Assembly (NCBI RefSeq): GCF_003325375.1
Contig: NZ_CP030862.1
Span: forward strand, 1,863,501 to 1,927,500
Origin: Streptomyces globosus
GTDB lineage: Bacteria; Actinomycetota; Actinomycetes; Streptomycetales; Streptomycetaceae
Length of the DNA: 64,000 nt
Direction of reading: 5' to 3'
In this document: positions 1 through 8,208 of the stretch, piece by piece
Layout of the letters: the number at the start of each line of letters is the position of its first letter
How positions within the stretch are numbered: position 1 is the stretch's first letter
Position numbers and translations under genes: made by a program
Notes under the pieces: model-generated
What the model saw: only the letters and a program-made list of their open reading frames with translations
What the model was told of the DNA's origin: nothing
The model's database searches: none

Positions 1-143
1 CACGGGGCACAGGCTTCCGGGGGCCGCTTACGCTGCGTAAGACACGGAGCGCTTACAGGTGTCGTCGGTACGCGAGGTGTCGGTGCGTGTAGGCGGTGCG
101 GAGCGTGACGGCCAAGGCGGAGCGGCGTTGGCCGGGGGAGGTG

Positions 144-1007
144 ATGGCGGGCATGAGCGAACCCACCCGGCAGTCGGAGGACGAGGACCCCGGCGAGGCC
201 GCGCCGGACCCCGGCTCGGGGATCCTGCGCGTCTTCGGACGCCAGCTGAAACGGTTCCGGATCCGGGCCGGGGTGGAGCGGACCGAGATGGGGGCGAGGC
301 TCGGCTACTCGGCGTCGACCATCGCCGCGTACGAACAGGGACGGCGCGTGCCGCCGCCGCGCTTCATCGACCAGGCGGACGACCTGCTGGACGCGGGCGA
401 GGTCCTGAAGGAGATGAAGGAGGAGGTCGCGCGGGCGCAGTACCCGGCGTTCTTCCGCGATGCGGCCAAGTTGGAGGCCGAGGCGGTCGAACTCCACGTG
501 TATGACACGCACATCGTCAACGGGCTGCTACAGACCGAGGAGTACGCCAGAGCGGTCTTCACCATGAGGCGGCCGCTCCTGAGCGAGGAGACGATCGACG
601 AACGTGTGCAGGCCAGGCTGGCCAGGCAGAGCACCTTCACCCGGCAGCCGCTGCCGACGACCAGCTTCGTGATCGAGGAGTCTGTACTCACGCGACCGCT
701 TGGCGGCGCGAACGTGATGCGAGGCCAGTTGGAGCATCTTCTGCTCTGCGGCCAGCGGCGTAATGTGGACATCCAGGTAATGCCGAACGGGCGGGAGGAA
801 CACGCCGGACTGGCAGGACCCTTCACCTTGATCGAGACCATTGAGGGACGGAGGATTGCCTACGTGGAGGCCTACAAGCACAGCCGCCTCTACACGGAGC
901 GGCAGTCTGTCCGGGAGCTTGAAGAACAGTACGGCCTTCTCCGCGCCCAGGCCCTCACTCCGCGTGAATCGCTGGAAATCATTGAGAAGTTGCTTGGAGC
1001 GACATGA
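144..1007 (+). CDS. XRE-family HTH regulator with DUF5753 domain
   Basis: A 287-residue DNA-binding protein. A helix-turn-helix near residues 30-85 (GARLGYSASTIAAYEQGRR) is followed by a DUF5753-type ligand or effector domain, recognised by the NGLLQTEEYARA stretch and the conserved IEESVL region. ATG 144 is chosen over GTG 96 because a GGGGGAG sits just upstream; ATG 153 is also possible. Its stop overlaps the start of the DUF397 gene (ATGA), so the two are translationally coupled. Such pairs are abundant in Streptomyces and often act in development or antibiotic control. The specific target is unknown. Confidence 0.85.
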   Translation: MAGMSEPTRQSEDEDPGEAAPDPGSGILRVFGRQLKRFRIRAGVERTEMGARLGYSASTIAAYEQGRRVPPPRFIDQADDLLDAGEVLKEMKEEVARAQYPAFFRDAAKLEAEAVELHVYDTHIVNGLLQTEEYARAVFTMRRPLLSEETIDERVQARLARQSTFTRQPLPTTSFVIEESVLTRPLGGANVMRGQLEHLLLCGQRRNVDIQVMPNGREEHAGLAGPFTLIETIEGRRIAYVEAYKHSRLYTERQSVRELEEQYGLLRAQALTPRESLEIIEKLLGAT

Positions 1008-1207
1008 ACAAGGCAACACGTGATCCGATCGGGCCGGACCTCCTGTGGGTCAAGAGCAGCTACAGCAGTGGCGAGGGTGGGCAGTGTGTCGAGGTGGCTG
1101 AGCGCCTGAGCAGCGTCCACGTCCGGGACTCCAAGGACACGGCCCGCCCGGGGCTCGTGGTCGGCGGCCCGGCGTGGGCCGCCTTCGTCGGCTTCGCGAG
1201 CCGGTAG
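1004..1207 (+). CDS. DUF397 domain protein
   Basis: A 67-residue protein with the DUF397 signature: WVKSSYSSGEGGQCVEVA near the N-terminus, VRDSKD in the middle and a W-AFV element near the end. It overlaps the upstream DUF5753 regulator by four bases. In the family these small proteins act with the HTH partner as a regulator/antiregulator pair; that role here is inferred from context. A strong terminator hairpin follows. Confidence 0.85.
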   Translation: MNKATRDPIGPDLLWVKSSYSSGEGGQCVEVAERLSSVHVRDSKDTARPGLVVGGPAWAAFVGFASR

Positions 1208-1218
1208 AGCCGTGACGA

Positions 1219-1255
1219 GGGGTGCCCCGGACCCTTGGGGAGTCCGGGGCATCCC
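1219..1255 (+). terminator. Rho-independent-type hairpin after DUF397 gene
   Basis: A 14-bp stem with one G/T mismatch (GGGGTGCCCCGGAC paired with GTCCGGGGCATCCC) and a 9-base loop lies 12 bases after the stop. There is no U-tract, as is usual in Streptomyces. Confidence 0.7.
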
Positions 1256-1309
1256 GTGCGTCACGCCTCTCCCCGGCCGCCCTGCGCGCCGGGGTGGGAG
1301 CGCCAGACC

Positions 1310-1323
1310 TAGATGTCGCGGAA
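1310..1323. other. Putative left attachment core (attL-like)
   Basis: TAGATGTC-G-CGGAA matches 13 of 14 bases, in the same orientation, to TAGATGTC-C-CGGAA at the 3' end of the murA-like gene (41382-41395). Read on the minus strand, both encode a terminal F-R-D-I-stop. The site lies about 90 bp beyond the integrase stop, as expected for a site-specific element. The single internal mismatch and short length leave this uncertain. Confidence 0.4.
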
Positions 1324-1410
1324 CTCCGCATCATGCTGCCTGACCTGCGAAAACGAGGGGCCCTCAAGATCATCTTGCACAAACCCTGCACGAACGCGCT
1401 GGTCTGCACA

Positions 1411-2742
1411 TCAGGCGGCCCTCCCGTACATGCTCCGCACCGCCTGGCGGACCTTCGAACCCGCCCCCGCGACGCGGTGCACGTAGTTACGCAAAGTGAA
1501 TGCCGGATCGGCGTGCCCGAGGCGGTCCGCGAGGGTGTAAATGTCGACTCCGCCGTCCAACATCATCGACGCGTACAGGTGCCGAAGAGCGTGCATCATC
1601 TTGTCCCGGGACTTCTCCCACCGCCGGCCCGGCTTCTTGGGGTCGAGGGGCTTGATGAATCCGACGGCGGCCAGTGCAGGCTTCCACCGGTAGCTGTTGA
1701 ACCAGTTCGCCTGGATCGGCTTCTTCTCCCGTCCGTAGAAGAAGATCCTCTTCGTCATCGGCTCGCCGTCCCGCGTCCGCCAGGGGATCGTCACTTCGAT
1801 CGCTGGGTACTTCTCCATGTGCTCCAGCAGGGCCTCGGCGACGGCGTCGCCCAGCTCGACCCAGCGGTCGCGGGGATCGTCCTCGGTGCCGCCCTTGGGG
1901 TTGTCGAAGACGAGCACGGGGCCGTCGTGGGCGACCTGGTGCTGGATGTGGACCATGGGGCCGTCCTCGTGGTCCCAGTCGATGTCATCGGGCCCGAAGC
2001 CGAAGCACTCGCCCTGCCGCATCCCGAGGCCCCTGCCGCTGTCCACGAGCGCCTTGTATCGGTCCGGTAGCTCGGCCCGGATCTTCTCCGAGTCGTTCCA
2101 CGTGACCGTCAGCTCCTTCGCGGTGGTGCTGCCACGTCTGGGTCTGACGGCCTGGACTGAGCGCGACAGGAGCGGGTTCTTGCGGATCAGCTCGTCGTCC
2201 ACCGCGAGGTCGAAGGCCGACTGAAGGTTCGAGAAGACCAGCCGCAGCGTCGAGTCCTCCAACAGCTCGCGCCGCCCGGCGAGCCAGTCGCGGATCGAGG
2301 TGGCGCTGACGTCCTTCAGCTTCAGCTTGCCCAACGGGGTCCCGATCACGTGCAGCCTCATGCGCTGCTCGTACCGCTGGAGGGTTCGGGGGTTGTCGAA
2401 CTTCAAGCCCGACATCCAGATCGTCACCCATTCCCCGACGCGCACCTCGCCGCCCTCGGGGTTGATGTACGAACCGTCGTCGACCTCGGAGCGCATCTTG
2501 ATCTCGTGCGTCTTGGCGTCGGTCTCCCTCGCGAACAACTCCGTCTGCTGCCGCCCCTCGGGGTCACGCCAGCGGGCCTGCCACCGCTTGCCCTGGCCGT
2601 GGGCCTTGGACCGGAACTTGCCCTTGTGCTGACGGCACACGGGTGCCTCGGGGTGCCGCTCCTGGCACTCTTCCGGGGAGGCGTGGGGGCAGTCGAGAGC
2701 AGCCTGGGGCGGCCGGCTCCAGTGCCAGTTGTCGTACGGCAC
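1411..2742 (-). CDS. int: Tyrosine site-specific integrase
   Basis: A 443-residue phage/AICE-type tyrosine recombinase. The catalytic set is visible: R242 (GLGMRQGE), H384 and R387 (HALRH), H410 (LGHAD) and the nucleophile Y420 (NYVHR). An N-terminal SAM-like core-binding domain lies around residues 95-185. GTG 2742 is chosen because AGGAG lies seven bases upstream; longer readings would run through the excisionase gene. The gene lies directly downstream of the excisionase, with its stop about 90 bp from the putative attachment core. It should integrate and excise the island. A Cys/His-rich stretch near the N-terminus (CPHASPEEC, CRQH) is seen in many actinobacterial integrases. Confidence 0.95.
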   Translation of the reverse strand: MPYDNWHWSRPPQAALDCPHASPEECQERHPEAPVCRQHKGKFRSKAHGQGKRWQARWRDPEGRQQTELFARETDAKTHEIKMRSEVDDGSYINPEGGEVRVGEWVTIWMSGLKFDNPRTLQRYEQRMRLHVIGTPLGKLKLKDVSATSIRDWLAGRRELLEDSTLRLVFSNLQSAFDLAVDDELIRKNPLLSRSVQAVRPRRGSTTAKELTVTWNDSEKIRAELPDRYKALVDSGRGLGMRQGECFGFGPDDIDWDHEDGPMVHIQHQVAHDGPVLVFDNPKGGTEDDPRDRWVELGDAVAEALLEHMEKYPAIEVTIPWRTRDGEPMTKRIFFYGREKKPIQANWFNSYRWKPALAAVGFIKPLDPKKPGRRWEKSRDKMMHALRHLYASMMLDGGVDIYTLADRLGHADPAFTLRNYVHRVAGAGSKVRQAVRSMYGRAA

Positions 2743-2792
2743 GCAGGAACTCCTGATGATCGTGATGAAGGAAGGGAGGGTCCGGCCCTGGG

Positions 2793-3017
2793 CTACGGGT
2801 TCTGTTCGGCCTTCTGGGAGTCCCACCACGTTTCGACGTCCGTCCAGTCGAAGCGCAGGTGCCTGCCGATCTTCACCGCCGGGGGACCGGTCCGTGCGTG
2901 CCGCCACTGGTACAGCGTGGCCACGGGAATACCGAGGAAGGCGGACACCTCTTCGGCCGTGGCCTTCGGGTGCCGCGAGTCAGAACGCCGCACCGGGGAA
3001 GCGCTCACGGCTTCCAC
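2793..3017 (-). CDS. xis: Excisionase-like helix-turn-helix protein
   Basis: A 74-residue MerR/excisionase-type DNA-binding protein. It has EEVSAFLGIPVATLYQWR as the recognition helix-turn-helix and PPAVKIGRHLRFDWTDVETW, the typical wing of Xis proteins in actinobacterial integrative elements. It sits 50 bp upstream of int on the same strand, which supports a role as directionality factor. GTG 3008 is an alternative start. Confidence 0.85.
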   Translation of the reverse strand: MEAVSASPVRRSDSRHPKATAEEVSAFLGIPVATLYQWRHARTGPPAVKIGRHLRFDWTDVETWWDSQKAEQNP

Positions 3018-3098
3018 CCGCCCATCGGCGCCGGGCAGCAGCCATCACCATACAACTCATCCGCTACAGCGGGGCTTTGGTTCATCGGCGGACTCCCT

Positions 3099-3258
3099 GT
3101 CCGCTCCGGCCCGAGGTGGTCACCACTTCCACCGGCCGGCGTTCGCGGCAGTGGTACCGCGCTATCCGAGTCTCCGGGGCCTCGCACTGATCAGATCATG
3201 TGCCCAGCCGCGAAGCACGGATCCGTCCGCAGGTTCACCCGTTTCGCGGGCAGCCGAC
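3099..3258. repeat. Degenerate direct repeat, copy A
   Basis: About 160 bp with clear similarity, in the same orientation, to 4507-4658. Shared blocks include GTCCGCTCCGG, TGGTCACCAC, GGCGTTC-CGGCAG-GGTACC and AGGTTCACCCG. The two copies flank the gene at 3299-4462. By eye they are roughly three-quarters identical. They may be remnants of the insertion or duplication that brought that gene in. Confidence 0.7.
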
Positions 3259-3298
3259 GACTGCTCCCGGTTGTTGGCTGCGTCAGTAGCCTGGCGCC

Positions 3299-4462
3299 AT
3301 GAAGGCGAGCGACTTCTTTCGAACCGTCAGCACCGGTGTCGGCGGCTGGGGAGACCCCCTGACGGCCCTGAAGTTCGAGCTCGAACTCGTGGAACGCCTC
3401 CGGAGGGCGCCCCTCGAAGGAACCTCAGACCGTGATGCCGCGGAGGGCCTGTCGTCGCTGGTGCACTCCGAGCTGGAGCACTGCGGTACCGACAGCGAGC
3501 AGCGGTTGGAAGACGAGGAGATCGCAGCGGCGATCAGGTGCCTCAAGGCCATGCTCCGCCGGCTCAACATCCCTTTCAACCCGCCCTTTCGCGACTTCCG
3601 CGGGTTCCAGGGCTACTGGAGCGCCCAGGGCATGAGCGGAGGGGGCGGTTGGGCTGCCCGCCGCGGCTACCTCAATACGCTCTTCGCGCCCGTCTGGGCG
3701 GCCTTGGATGAACTCGACGCGACCGAAGACAGCAACCTCGGATTCCGAGGAGTAGACGGCGAGCCCAAGAACATCATCTTCGCGTCCACCGGCTTCAAGC
3801 CCGAGATCGTGATGAGCCAGGTGATCGACGGTGCCATCGAGATCGTCGAGCACGCGGACACCTGCCTGGTCTACGACCGCCCGCTGAGCGATGCGGGCCT
3901 CACCTGGGGGCAACTCGTCGACTGGTGGGGGGAGCGAAACGGCATGGCGGGCGCGGACGGCCGAGTGGTTGGCCGGTCGCTGTACGAGCGGCTCCAGACG
4001 TCCCTCGGGTCGAAGGCAGAGCGATACCTCTTCTTCGCCTACGCCAGCCGGTACTCCGAGGCAGGCGGCATGGATCAGCCGGCCCTGCTGCCGCAGGTCT
4101 ACCTGCACTACGACCCGCTGACCGAGCGGCAGCGGAAGGTGCTCAACAAGCCCCGCAGGCTCGGCCGCGAGCGCATGGACTTTCTGCTTCTGCTGCCCGG
4201 CGGCGTGCGGATCGTGATCGAGGTCGACGGCAAGCACCACTACGCGCGTGAGGTGCCGAAGGGTTCGGACAAGTGGGAGGTGGCCGCCGATCTCTACTCC
4301 GAGATGGCCGCGGAAGACCGGGTGCTGCGGCTCAAGGGCTACGAGGTGTTCCGCTTCGGCGGTAAGGAGATATGCGAGGCCAAGGACGACCTGTCGTTCA
4401 TCCGGCGGTTCTTTTCCGACCTCGAAGCACGTTTCTGGCCCGACCCTCTGCGTGACCCGTAG
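3299..4462 (+). CDS. AbiJ-like predicted defence nuclease
   Basis: A 387-residue cytosolic protein. The C-terminal 100 residues carry a PD-(D/E)XK-like pattern: D294 in ERMDFLLLLPGG, then E308-V-D310-G-K312 in IVIEVDGKHHY, followed by a helix and RVLRLKGYEVFRFGG, as in DUF559/Vsr-type folds. The N-terminal part resembles AbiJ-NTD3-type abortive-infection domains, a tentative family call. No ribosome site is evident and the transcript may be leaderless. The gene stands alone between two degenerate 150-160-bp repeats. A phage-defence nuclease is inferred from fold and context; a housekeeping nuclease is less likely. Confidence 0.6.
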   Translation: MKASDFFRTVSTGVGGWGDPLTALKFELELVERLRRAPLEGTSDRDAAEGLSSLVHSELEHCGTDSEQRLEDEEIAAAIRCLKAMLRRLNIPFNPPFRDFRGFQGYWSAQGMSGGGGWAARRGYLNTLFAPVWAALDELDATEDSNLGFRGVDGEPKNIIFASTGFKPEIVMSQVIDGAIEIVEHADTCLVYDRPLSDAGLTWGQLVDWWGERNGMAGADGRVVGRSLYERLQTSLGSKAERYLFFAYASRYSEAGGMDQPALLPQVYLHYDPLTERQRKVLNKPRRLGRERMDFLLLLPGGVRIVIEVDGKHHYAREVPKGSDKWEVAADLYSEMAAEDRVLRLKGYEVFRFGGKEICEAKDDLSFIRRFFSDLEARFWPDPLRDP

Positions 4463-4506
4463 TGCTCAGGCCCCGCCGCCTTCCCGAAGGTGATCAGCGT
4501 GGCTCC

Positions 4507-4658
4507 GTCCGCTCCGGTCCCAGGGTGGTCACCACGTTCACCAGGCGGCGTTCACGGCAGGGGTACCCGGCGATCCGCGTCTCAGGGCCTCGTGGCTGAT
4601 CAGCTCATCTCCCGGCCGGGGGTCGCGGAGTTGCCCGGAGGTTCACCCGGGCGGCCGA
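4507..4658. repeat. Degenerate direct repeat, copy B
   Basis: Partner of the repeat at 3099-3258, in the same orientation, immediately downstream of the predicted nuclease gene. Conserved blocks include GTCCGCTCCGG, GGTGGTCACCAC, GGCGGCGTTCACGGCAG, CTGATCAG-TCAT and GGAGGTTCACCCG. Confidence 0.7.
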
Positions 4659-4723
4659 GGAGGGGCCGGAATCACCCTTTCGTGAGCTTCAGAAGCTCAG
4701 CTTGAGAAACCGATATAAGCGTC

Positions 4724-4924
4724 ATGAAGACGATCGAGTCACGGGCCCTGGCCGCCTACTTCCGCAGCGGTGCCGATGCTCAGCCGACCGACCCCGAGGT
4801 CACCGAGCACGATGGCCGAACCTACGTGGTGCTGTCCAACGTGAACGGCACCCTCGCCGTCTACCGCGAGCGAACCGACGGGGTCCTGAAGCGGCTGAAG
4901 CGGTGGCCGGCCGAGGTTGGCTGA
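4724..4924 (+). CDS. Small conserved hypothetical protein
   Basis: A 66-residue protein with HDGRTYVVLSNVNGTLAVYR and a basic end (LKRLKRWPAEV). I recognise this type as a recurrent short Streptomyces protein of unknown function. There is no Shine-Dalgarno; GATATA lies about 10 bases before the ATG, so transcription may be leaderless. No function is assigned. Confidence 0.6.
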   Translation: MKTIESRALAAYFRSGADAQPTDPEVTEHDGRTYVVLSNVNGTLAVYRERTDGVLKRLKRWPAEVG

Positions 4925-5085
4925 GAGCTGTCCCGTAACTCGGCACAAGTGCTGACCGACTGCTACCGAGTCGACTTGCCGGGTTCTGGTTCGACTTGCG
5001 GCTCCAGCCACGAAGCGAACATTCCGGGTCGAATCGGATTTCGTGAGAGGTCTTCAGGGGTAGGAGACAACCCTTAGGTGGTCTG

Positions 5086-6087
5086 ATGGTCGGACAGTGG
5101 GAAACTCTTGCCATGCCCATGCAGCCTTTCGCAGCCGACTGGAACCGCACGTCCTGGCAACAGGCCGAACAGTGGAACTGGCTCGCGGTCGAGATAGCCG
5201 AGATCCGACGATGCGCCGAGGCTGGCGATCAGGCACACAACCGTCTTGCTCTCATACTCCTGGACCACCTGGTGGAGGTGGTCATCGGCCGTGAGGTCAA
5301 CGTCCGGCTCGCGCTCCAGGTCGCTGACAGCGTCGTCGCGGAGATGCGCGAGTTCCGGGACGACGGTGGGGAGCTCTCCGAGGAGCTGAGCCAGCTGGTC
5401 GACGAGCACGTGGAACCGGATCGACGCAAGGCCATCGATGGCGACCTGGGCGAGCAGACCAAATTCCTTATGCAAAAGGGCGTGCTGACAGCCCAGGAAC
5501 GCGAAGTGCTCACCCGGCTGCACAAGTACCGCAACGCCGCGTACCACCAGGACACGCTGGAGCCTGACCTGATCTCAGATCTGGTACTGGCCTACAGGGT
5601 TTTGGCCAATGAACTTATCGGACGGCACCGTCCGCTCGCATGGACCATGGTGTCATCGAACTCCGATCCCGTCGTAGCGCCGCAGCAGCTTCGAGGCCGG
5701 CTCGTCGAAGGCGTCGATGTCGATGTCAAGGCGATGGCCCGCCGGTTCCATGATCACGCGGCAAAGCGGGTGCAGGCCGTTGTTGCGGCCGTGGTCACCG
5801 CGCGGCAACTGTTGGACGTCGACAGCTCCGGGAAAGCGGACGCCTCCCTCCCGGATGACGACATGGCCAGAATGCTGACCGAGCTCAGCAACGTGCACAA
5901 GAACCTGCCGTCCTGGGCAAAGCGGGCAGAAGGGCTGAAATCCAAGACGTCGTCGCTCACCGGGCTGATGATTCCGTTCATCAACCTAGACCGTGACCTC
6001 AACTGCATCGAACCGGCCGTCAGGCGCCTCGAAATGATCCTGGACTACTGGGAACAAGAGCGGATCGATGAACTCCGCGGCAAGTAG
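5086..6087 (+). CDS. HEPN-motif protein of unknown function
   Basis: A 333-residue, largely helical, soluble protein. Residues 149-154 read R-N-A-A-Y-H inside LTRLHKYRNAAYHQD, the R-x4-H signature of HEPN ribonucleases. The N-terminal half looks like a HEPN helical bundle. The C-terminal half (from about 200) has no recognised domain. An AGGTGG lies four bases before ATG 5086; ATG 5113 is an alternative. HEPN proteins are common as RNase toxins or abortive-infection effectors. No MNT nucleotidyltransferase partner is adjacent, so a stand-alone effector is only inferred. Confidence 0.65.
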   Translation: MVGQWETLAMPMQPFAADWNRTSWQQAEQWNWLAVEIAEIRRCAEAGDQAHNRLALILLDHLVEVVIGREVNVRLALQVADSVVAEMREFRDDGGELSEELSQLVDEHVEPDRRKAIDGDLGEQTKFLMQKGVLTAQEREVLTRLHKYRNAAYHQDTLEPDLISDLVLAYRVLANELIGRHRPLAWTMVSSNSDPVVAPQQLRGRLVEGVDVDVKAMARRFHDHAAKRVQAVVAAVVTARQLLDVDSSGKADASLPDDDMARMLTELSNVHKNLPSWAKRAEGLKSKTSSLTGLMIPFINLDRDLNCIEPAVRRLEMILDYWEQERIDELRGK

Positions 6088-6216
6088 CAGTGATCCCGAA
6101 CGGAATCGCGTGCCGAGTTACGGGACGGATCTTAGCCCGCGAGTTCACTCCGGCGGCCGATGAACCTGCCGCCAGCGCGAGCCAATCTGATTGCACGGCA
6201 ATCAGAAAGGCGGCAC

Positions 6217-6498
6217 GTGTCTGCATCCCCCAGTGCTGAATCCTTCCGGACCGTCGCGTCCATGAAGGGCATCCCCAACACCATCGCCGTCGTCATCCTC
6301 ACCCCGCAGACGGAAGCCATCCTCGCCGACATCAAGAGGGCCGCACGCAAGGAAGGCGTCTTCGTCGCGTCAGAACGGAATGAGAGCAGCGGCGAACTCC
6401 GCTTCGCGGTCGTCACCGACAGGAAGATCCGGCTCCGGCATCTCGACTACGACGAAGCCGGACTCCAGGAGATGTTCCCGAGCCGGCGGCCGAGATAA
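6217..6498 (+). CDS. Small hypothetical protein
   Basis: About 93 residues. The core reads MKGIPNTIAVVILTPQTEA, then IKRAARKEGVFVA and a C-terminal IRLRHLDYDEAGLQEMF. GTG 6217 is preferred because AAAGGCGG precedes it. It is possibly cotranscribed with the HEPN gene 130 bp upstream. No family is recognised. Confidence 0.55.
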   Translation: MSASPSAESFRTVASMKGIPNTIAVVILTPQTEAILADIKRAARKEGVFVASERNESSGELRFAVVTDRKIRLRHLDYDEAGLQEMFPSRRPR

Positions 6499-6503
6499 GA
6501 GAA

Positions 6504-6532
6504 AGACCCCAGGGGTCGGGGCCCTGGGGTCT
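6504..6532. terminator. Hairpin terminator between convergent genes
   Basis: A perfect 11-bp stem (AGACCCCAGGG with CCCTGGGGTCT) and a 7-base loop lie six bases after the upstream plus-strand stop and about 25 bases beyond the minus-strand gene. It can serve both directions. Confidence 0.75.
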
Positions 6533-6556
6533 ACTCGTTGTTGCGCGGCGCTGCAC

Positions 6557-7204
6557 TCAGTCTAGGGCGTCCCCAAGGGAGTCGCCATCGTCCACTCCCT
6601 CGCATGGAGGACCCCACTTGTAGTCGGGGTGCCGGTACACGTCGTCGACCAACACTGAGTCGCCGAAGATGGGTTCGGGAAAGCGATACAGCATCCTTTT
6701 ATGGATTTCCGCGCTGCTTCTGACGATGCCCATGTGCGGGGACAGCGCGTAGTACGGATACGAGCGGTGCCCCTTGGACACCGGGACGATCAGGTTCATG
6801 GCCGCAAGGCACCTCTGCGCTTGGGTCAGTCGGGCCCTGCTGAGTCCAACGGCCTTCGCGATCTCGTCCTTGGTCATCTCGACGGGAGCAACGTCGTAGA
6901 CGATCTTGTCGTCCTTCTTGGGCTTCTCGTCCCTGTAGGACATCGTGGCGTACCAGTCGAGCAGGGCGCACTCGGTAAGTGTGACCGGATAGACCTTCGC
7001 CGTCCCGGTTTTTTCGTCCGTCACCTTGATGCTGACCTGCCGTTTCGGCATGTCCCACAGCTTCAGCCACAGATGCCGGTTCTTGGTCACCTTTCCCTTG
7101 GGGCCCATTTCCCACCGCGCGTACTTTTCGCACGTACCGGATACGTGGGGCAGCTTGAGGCCACACCACTTGTTGCCATGCGGACAGCTAGATTCTTCGG
7201 CCAT
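6557..7204 (-). CDS. Winged-helix DNA-binding protein, possible replication initiator
   Basis: A 215-residue protein. The N-terminus has a possible zinc knuckle (CPHGNKWC...C, residues 7-25). The centre has MTKDEIAKAVGLSRARLT, a helix-turn-helix followed by a wing (NLIVPVSKGHRSYPYYALSP). The architecture recalls plasmid RepL-like initiators or phage replication and regulatory proteins. GGGAGAGG precedes ATG 7204. Its upstream region (7205-7846) contains short repeats and a perfect 32-bp inverted repeat, which favours an initiator or a control protein acting at an origin. Function is inferred. Confidence 0.5.
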   Translation of the reverse strand: MAEESSCPHGNKWCGLKLPHVSGTCEKYARWEMGPKGKVTKNRHLWLKLWDMPKRQVSIKVTDEKTGTAKVYPVTLTECALLDWYATMSYRDEKPKKDDKIVYDVAPVEMTKDEIAKAVGLSRARLTQAQRCLAAMNLIVPVSKGHRSYPYYALSPHMGIVRSSAEIHKRMLYRFPEPIFGDSVLVDDVYRHPDYKWGPPCEGVDDGDSLGDALD

Positions 7205-7328
7205 GCAGCCTCTCCCGACTATTAGGCACCCGACTTCGGACGAAAACGTCCAGACACTGAGTCTGGCGCAGACCCCAAATATCCAAGAGCGCCACGACCT
7301 CGCTCACCTCAAGACCACCCACTGTGCG

Positions 7329-7440
7329 CACTCAGTACGCACTGTCTGATCATCACAGTGTTCACTCAGTGCGCACTGTGTTCCCCAAATCGCCCTCCCC
7401 GGGGCCTACAGTGCCCACTCGGCACACACTGTGATGATCA
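7329..7440. repeat. Iteron-like 17-bp repeats and inverted repeat
   Basis: Three related 17-mers occur at 7329-7345, 7363-7379 and 7416-7432 (CACTCAGTACGCACTGT, then GTGCG and GGCAC variants). The first two are 34 bp apart. A perfect 14-bp inverted repeat, TGATCATCACAGTG at 7347-7360 and its complement at 7427-7440, overlaps them. Such arrays are typical of initiator or repressor binding sites. They lie upstream of the minus-strand winged-helix gene. Confidence 0.65.
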
Positions 7441-7550
7441 CGGAAATGGCACTTTGCCCAGCCGAGGCAAGGGATCTGGGGTGTAGCAAGGATCCGGCGA
7501 CTAGAAGACCTTAGAGTCAGAGCGTGGAGCGTACCCACATATAGAGCCTG

Positions 7551-7664
7551 GGGAGTAAGGAGTAGCAGTCATTCCCTGTAGAGGGACTCCTTCCCAACCC
7601 CGACTTACGTCGGAGTTAGGCCCCTTCCCTCTTCTACAGGGAATGACTGCTACTCCTTACTCCC
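7551..7664. repeat. Perfect 32-bp inverted repeat with 50-bp spacer
   Basis: The arm at 7551-7582 (beginning GGGAGTAAGGAGTAGCAGTC) is exactly complementary to 7633-7664. The spacer has its own dyad (CCGACTTACGTCGG). The structure could extrude as a cruciform or act as a single-strand origin, a recombination site or a very stable RNA hairpin. It lies in a gene-free stretch beside the repeats at 7329-7440, so a replication origin is a reasonable inference. Confidence 0.75.
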
Positions 7665-7846
7665 GCAACACTTCCCCTTCGGGGGCCGCGTTGCGCACTG
7701 GAGGGGCTTCGATGATTTTCCGTGAGGCCGAAGGCGGTCGCCGGAACGTCTACTCAAGGGTTCCGCTGATTTGGATATCGCGCCGATTTGGCGATTCACC
7801 CTCCCGGCCCGTTCACCCCGCAACTCGGGTCGGGCAGCGATCCCTC

Positions 7847-8095
7847 GTGACCAACATCAGCGACGCCAGCACCGACGAGCGCAGGATCGTGGCCGCCATC
7901 CCCGGCGGCTACGTCTTCAACGAGAAGGTCGGCGACAAGACCATGCCCGTGCCGGTGCTGTGCTGGCTCGTCTACGAGGACGGGGACGTTCAGGCGGTGG
8001 ACTGCCTCGGCGACCACCCCAAGGGCCACGTCACCGGCCCCTTCAAGGACTGGCCCGCCTTCCAGGACCCGCCGGTAAGGAGGTGGAGGGATTGA
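7847..8095 (+). CDS. Small hypothetical protein
   Basis: 82 residues with AAIPGGYVFNEKVG, VLCWLVYEDGDVQAVD and a C-terminal PFKDWPAFQDPP. GTG 7847 is chosen because coding character begins there; the frame remains open upstream into the inverted-repeat region. It overlaps the next micro-gene. No known domain. Confidence 0.5.
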   Translation: MTNISDASTDERRIVAAIPGGYVFNEKVGDKTMPVPVLCWLVYEDGDVQAVDCLGDHPKGHVTGPFKDWPAFQDPPVRRWRD

Positions 8096-8199
8096 TCCCG
8101 CTCCCCGGCATCAGAGACAAAGGCGCCCCACTGATCGGCGCCCGAGGCGACGGAGAGCGCGGTCCGTTCGGCATCCGAGGCGAGCAGGACGACGACTAG
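8092..8199 (+). CDS. Micro-ORF, TTG start, acidic tail
   Basis: 35 residues, beginning LIPLPGIRDKGAPLIG and ending GEQDDD. The TTG overlaps the preceding stop and follows an AAGGAGGTGGAGGG region, suggesting coupling. Its stop is 9 bases before the next start. Unknown function; called from coupling and ribosome-site evidence only. Confidence 0.35.
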   Translation: MIPLPGIRDKGAPLIGARGDGERGPFGIRGEQDDD

Positions 8200-8208
8200 G
8201 AGGACGAC

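Noticed and set aside
7329..7440. CRISPR array
   Set aside because: Only three short imperfect repeats with unequal spacing, no spacer-like units and no cas genes.
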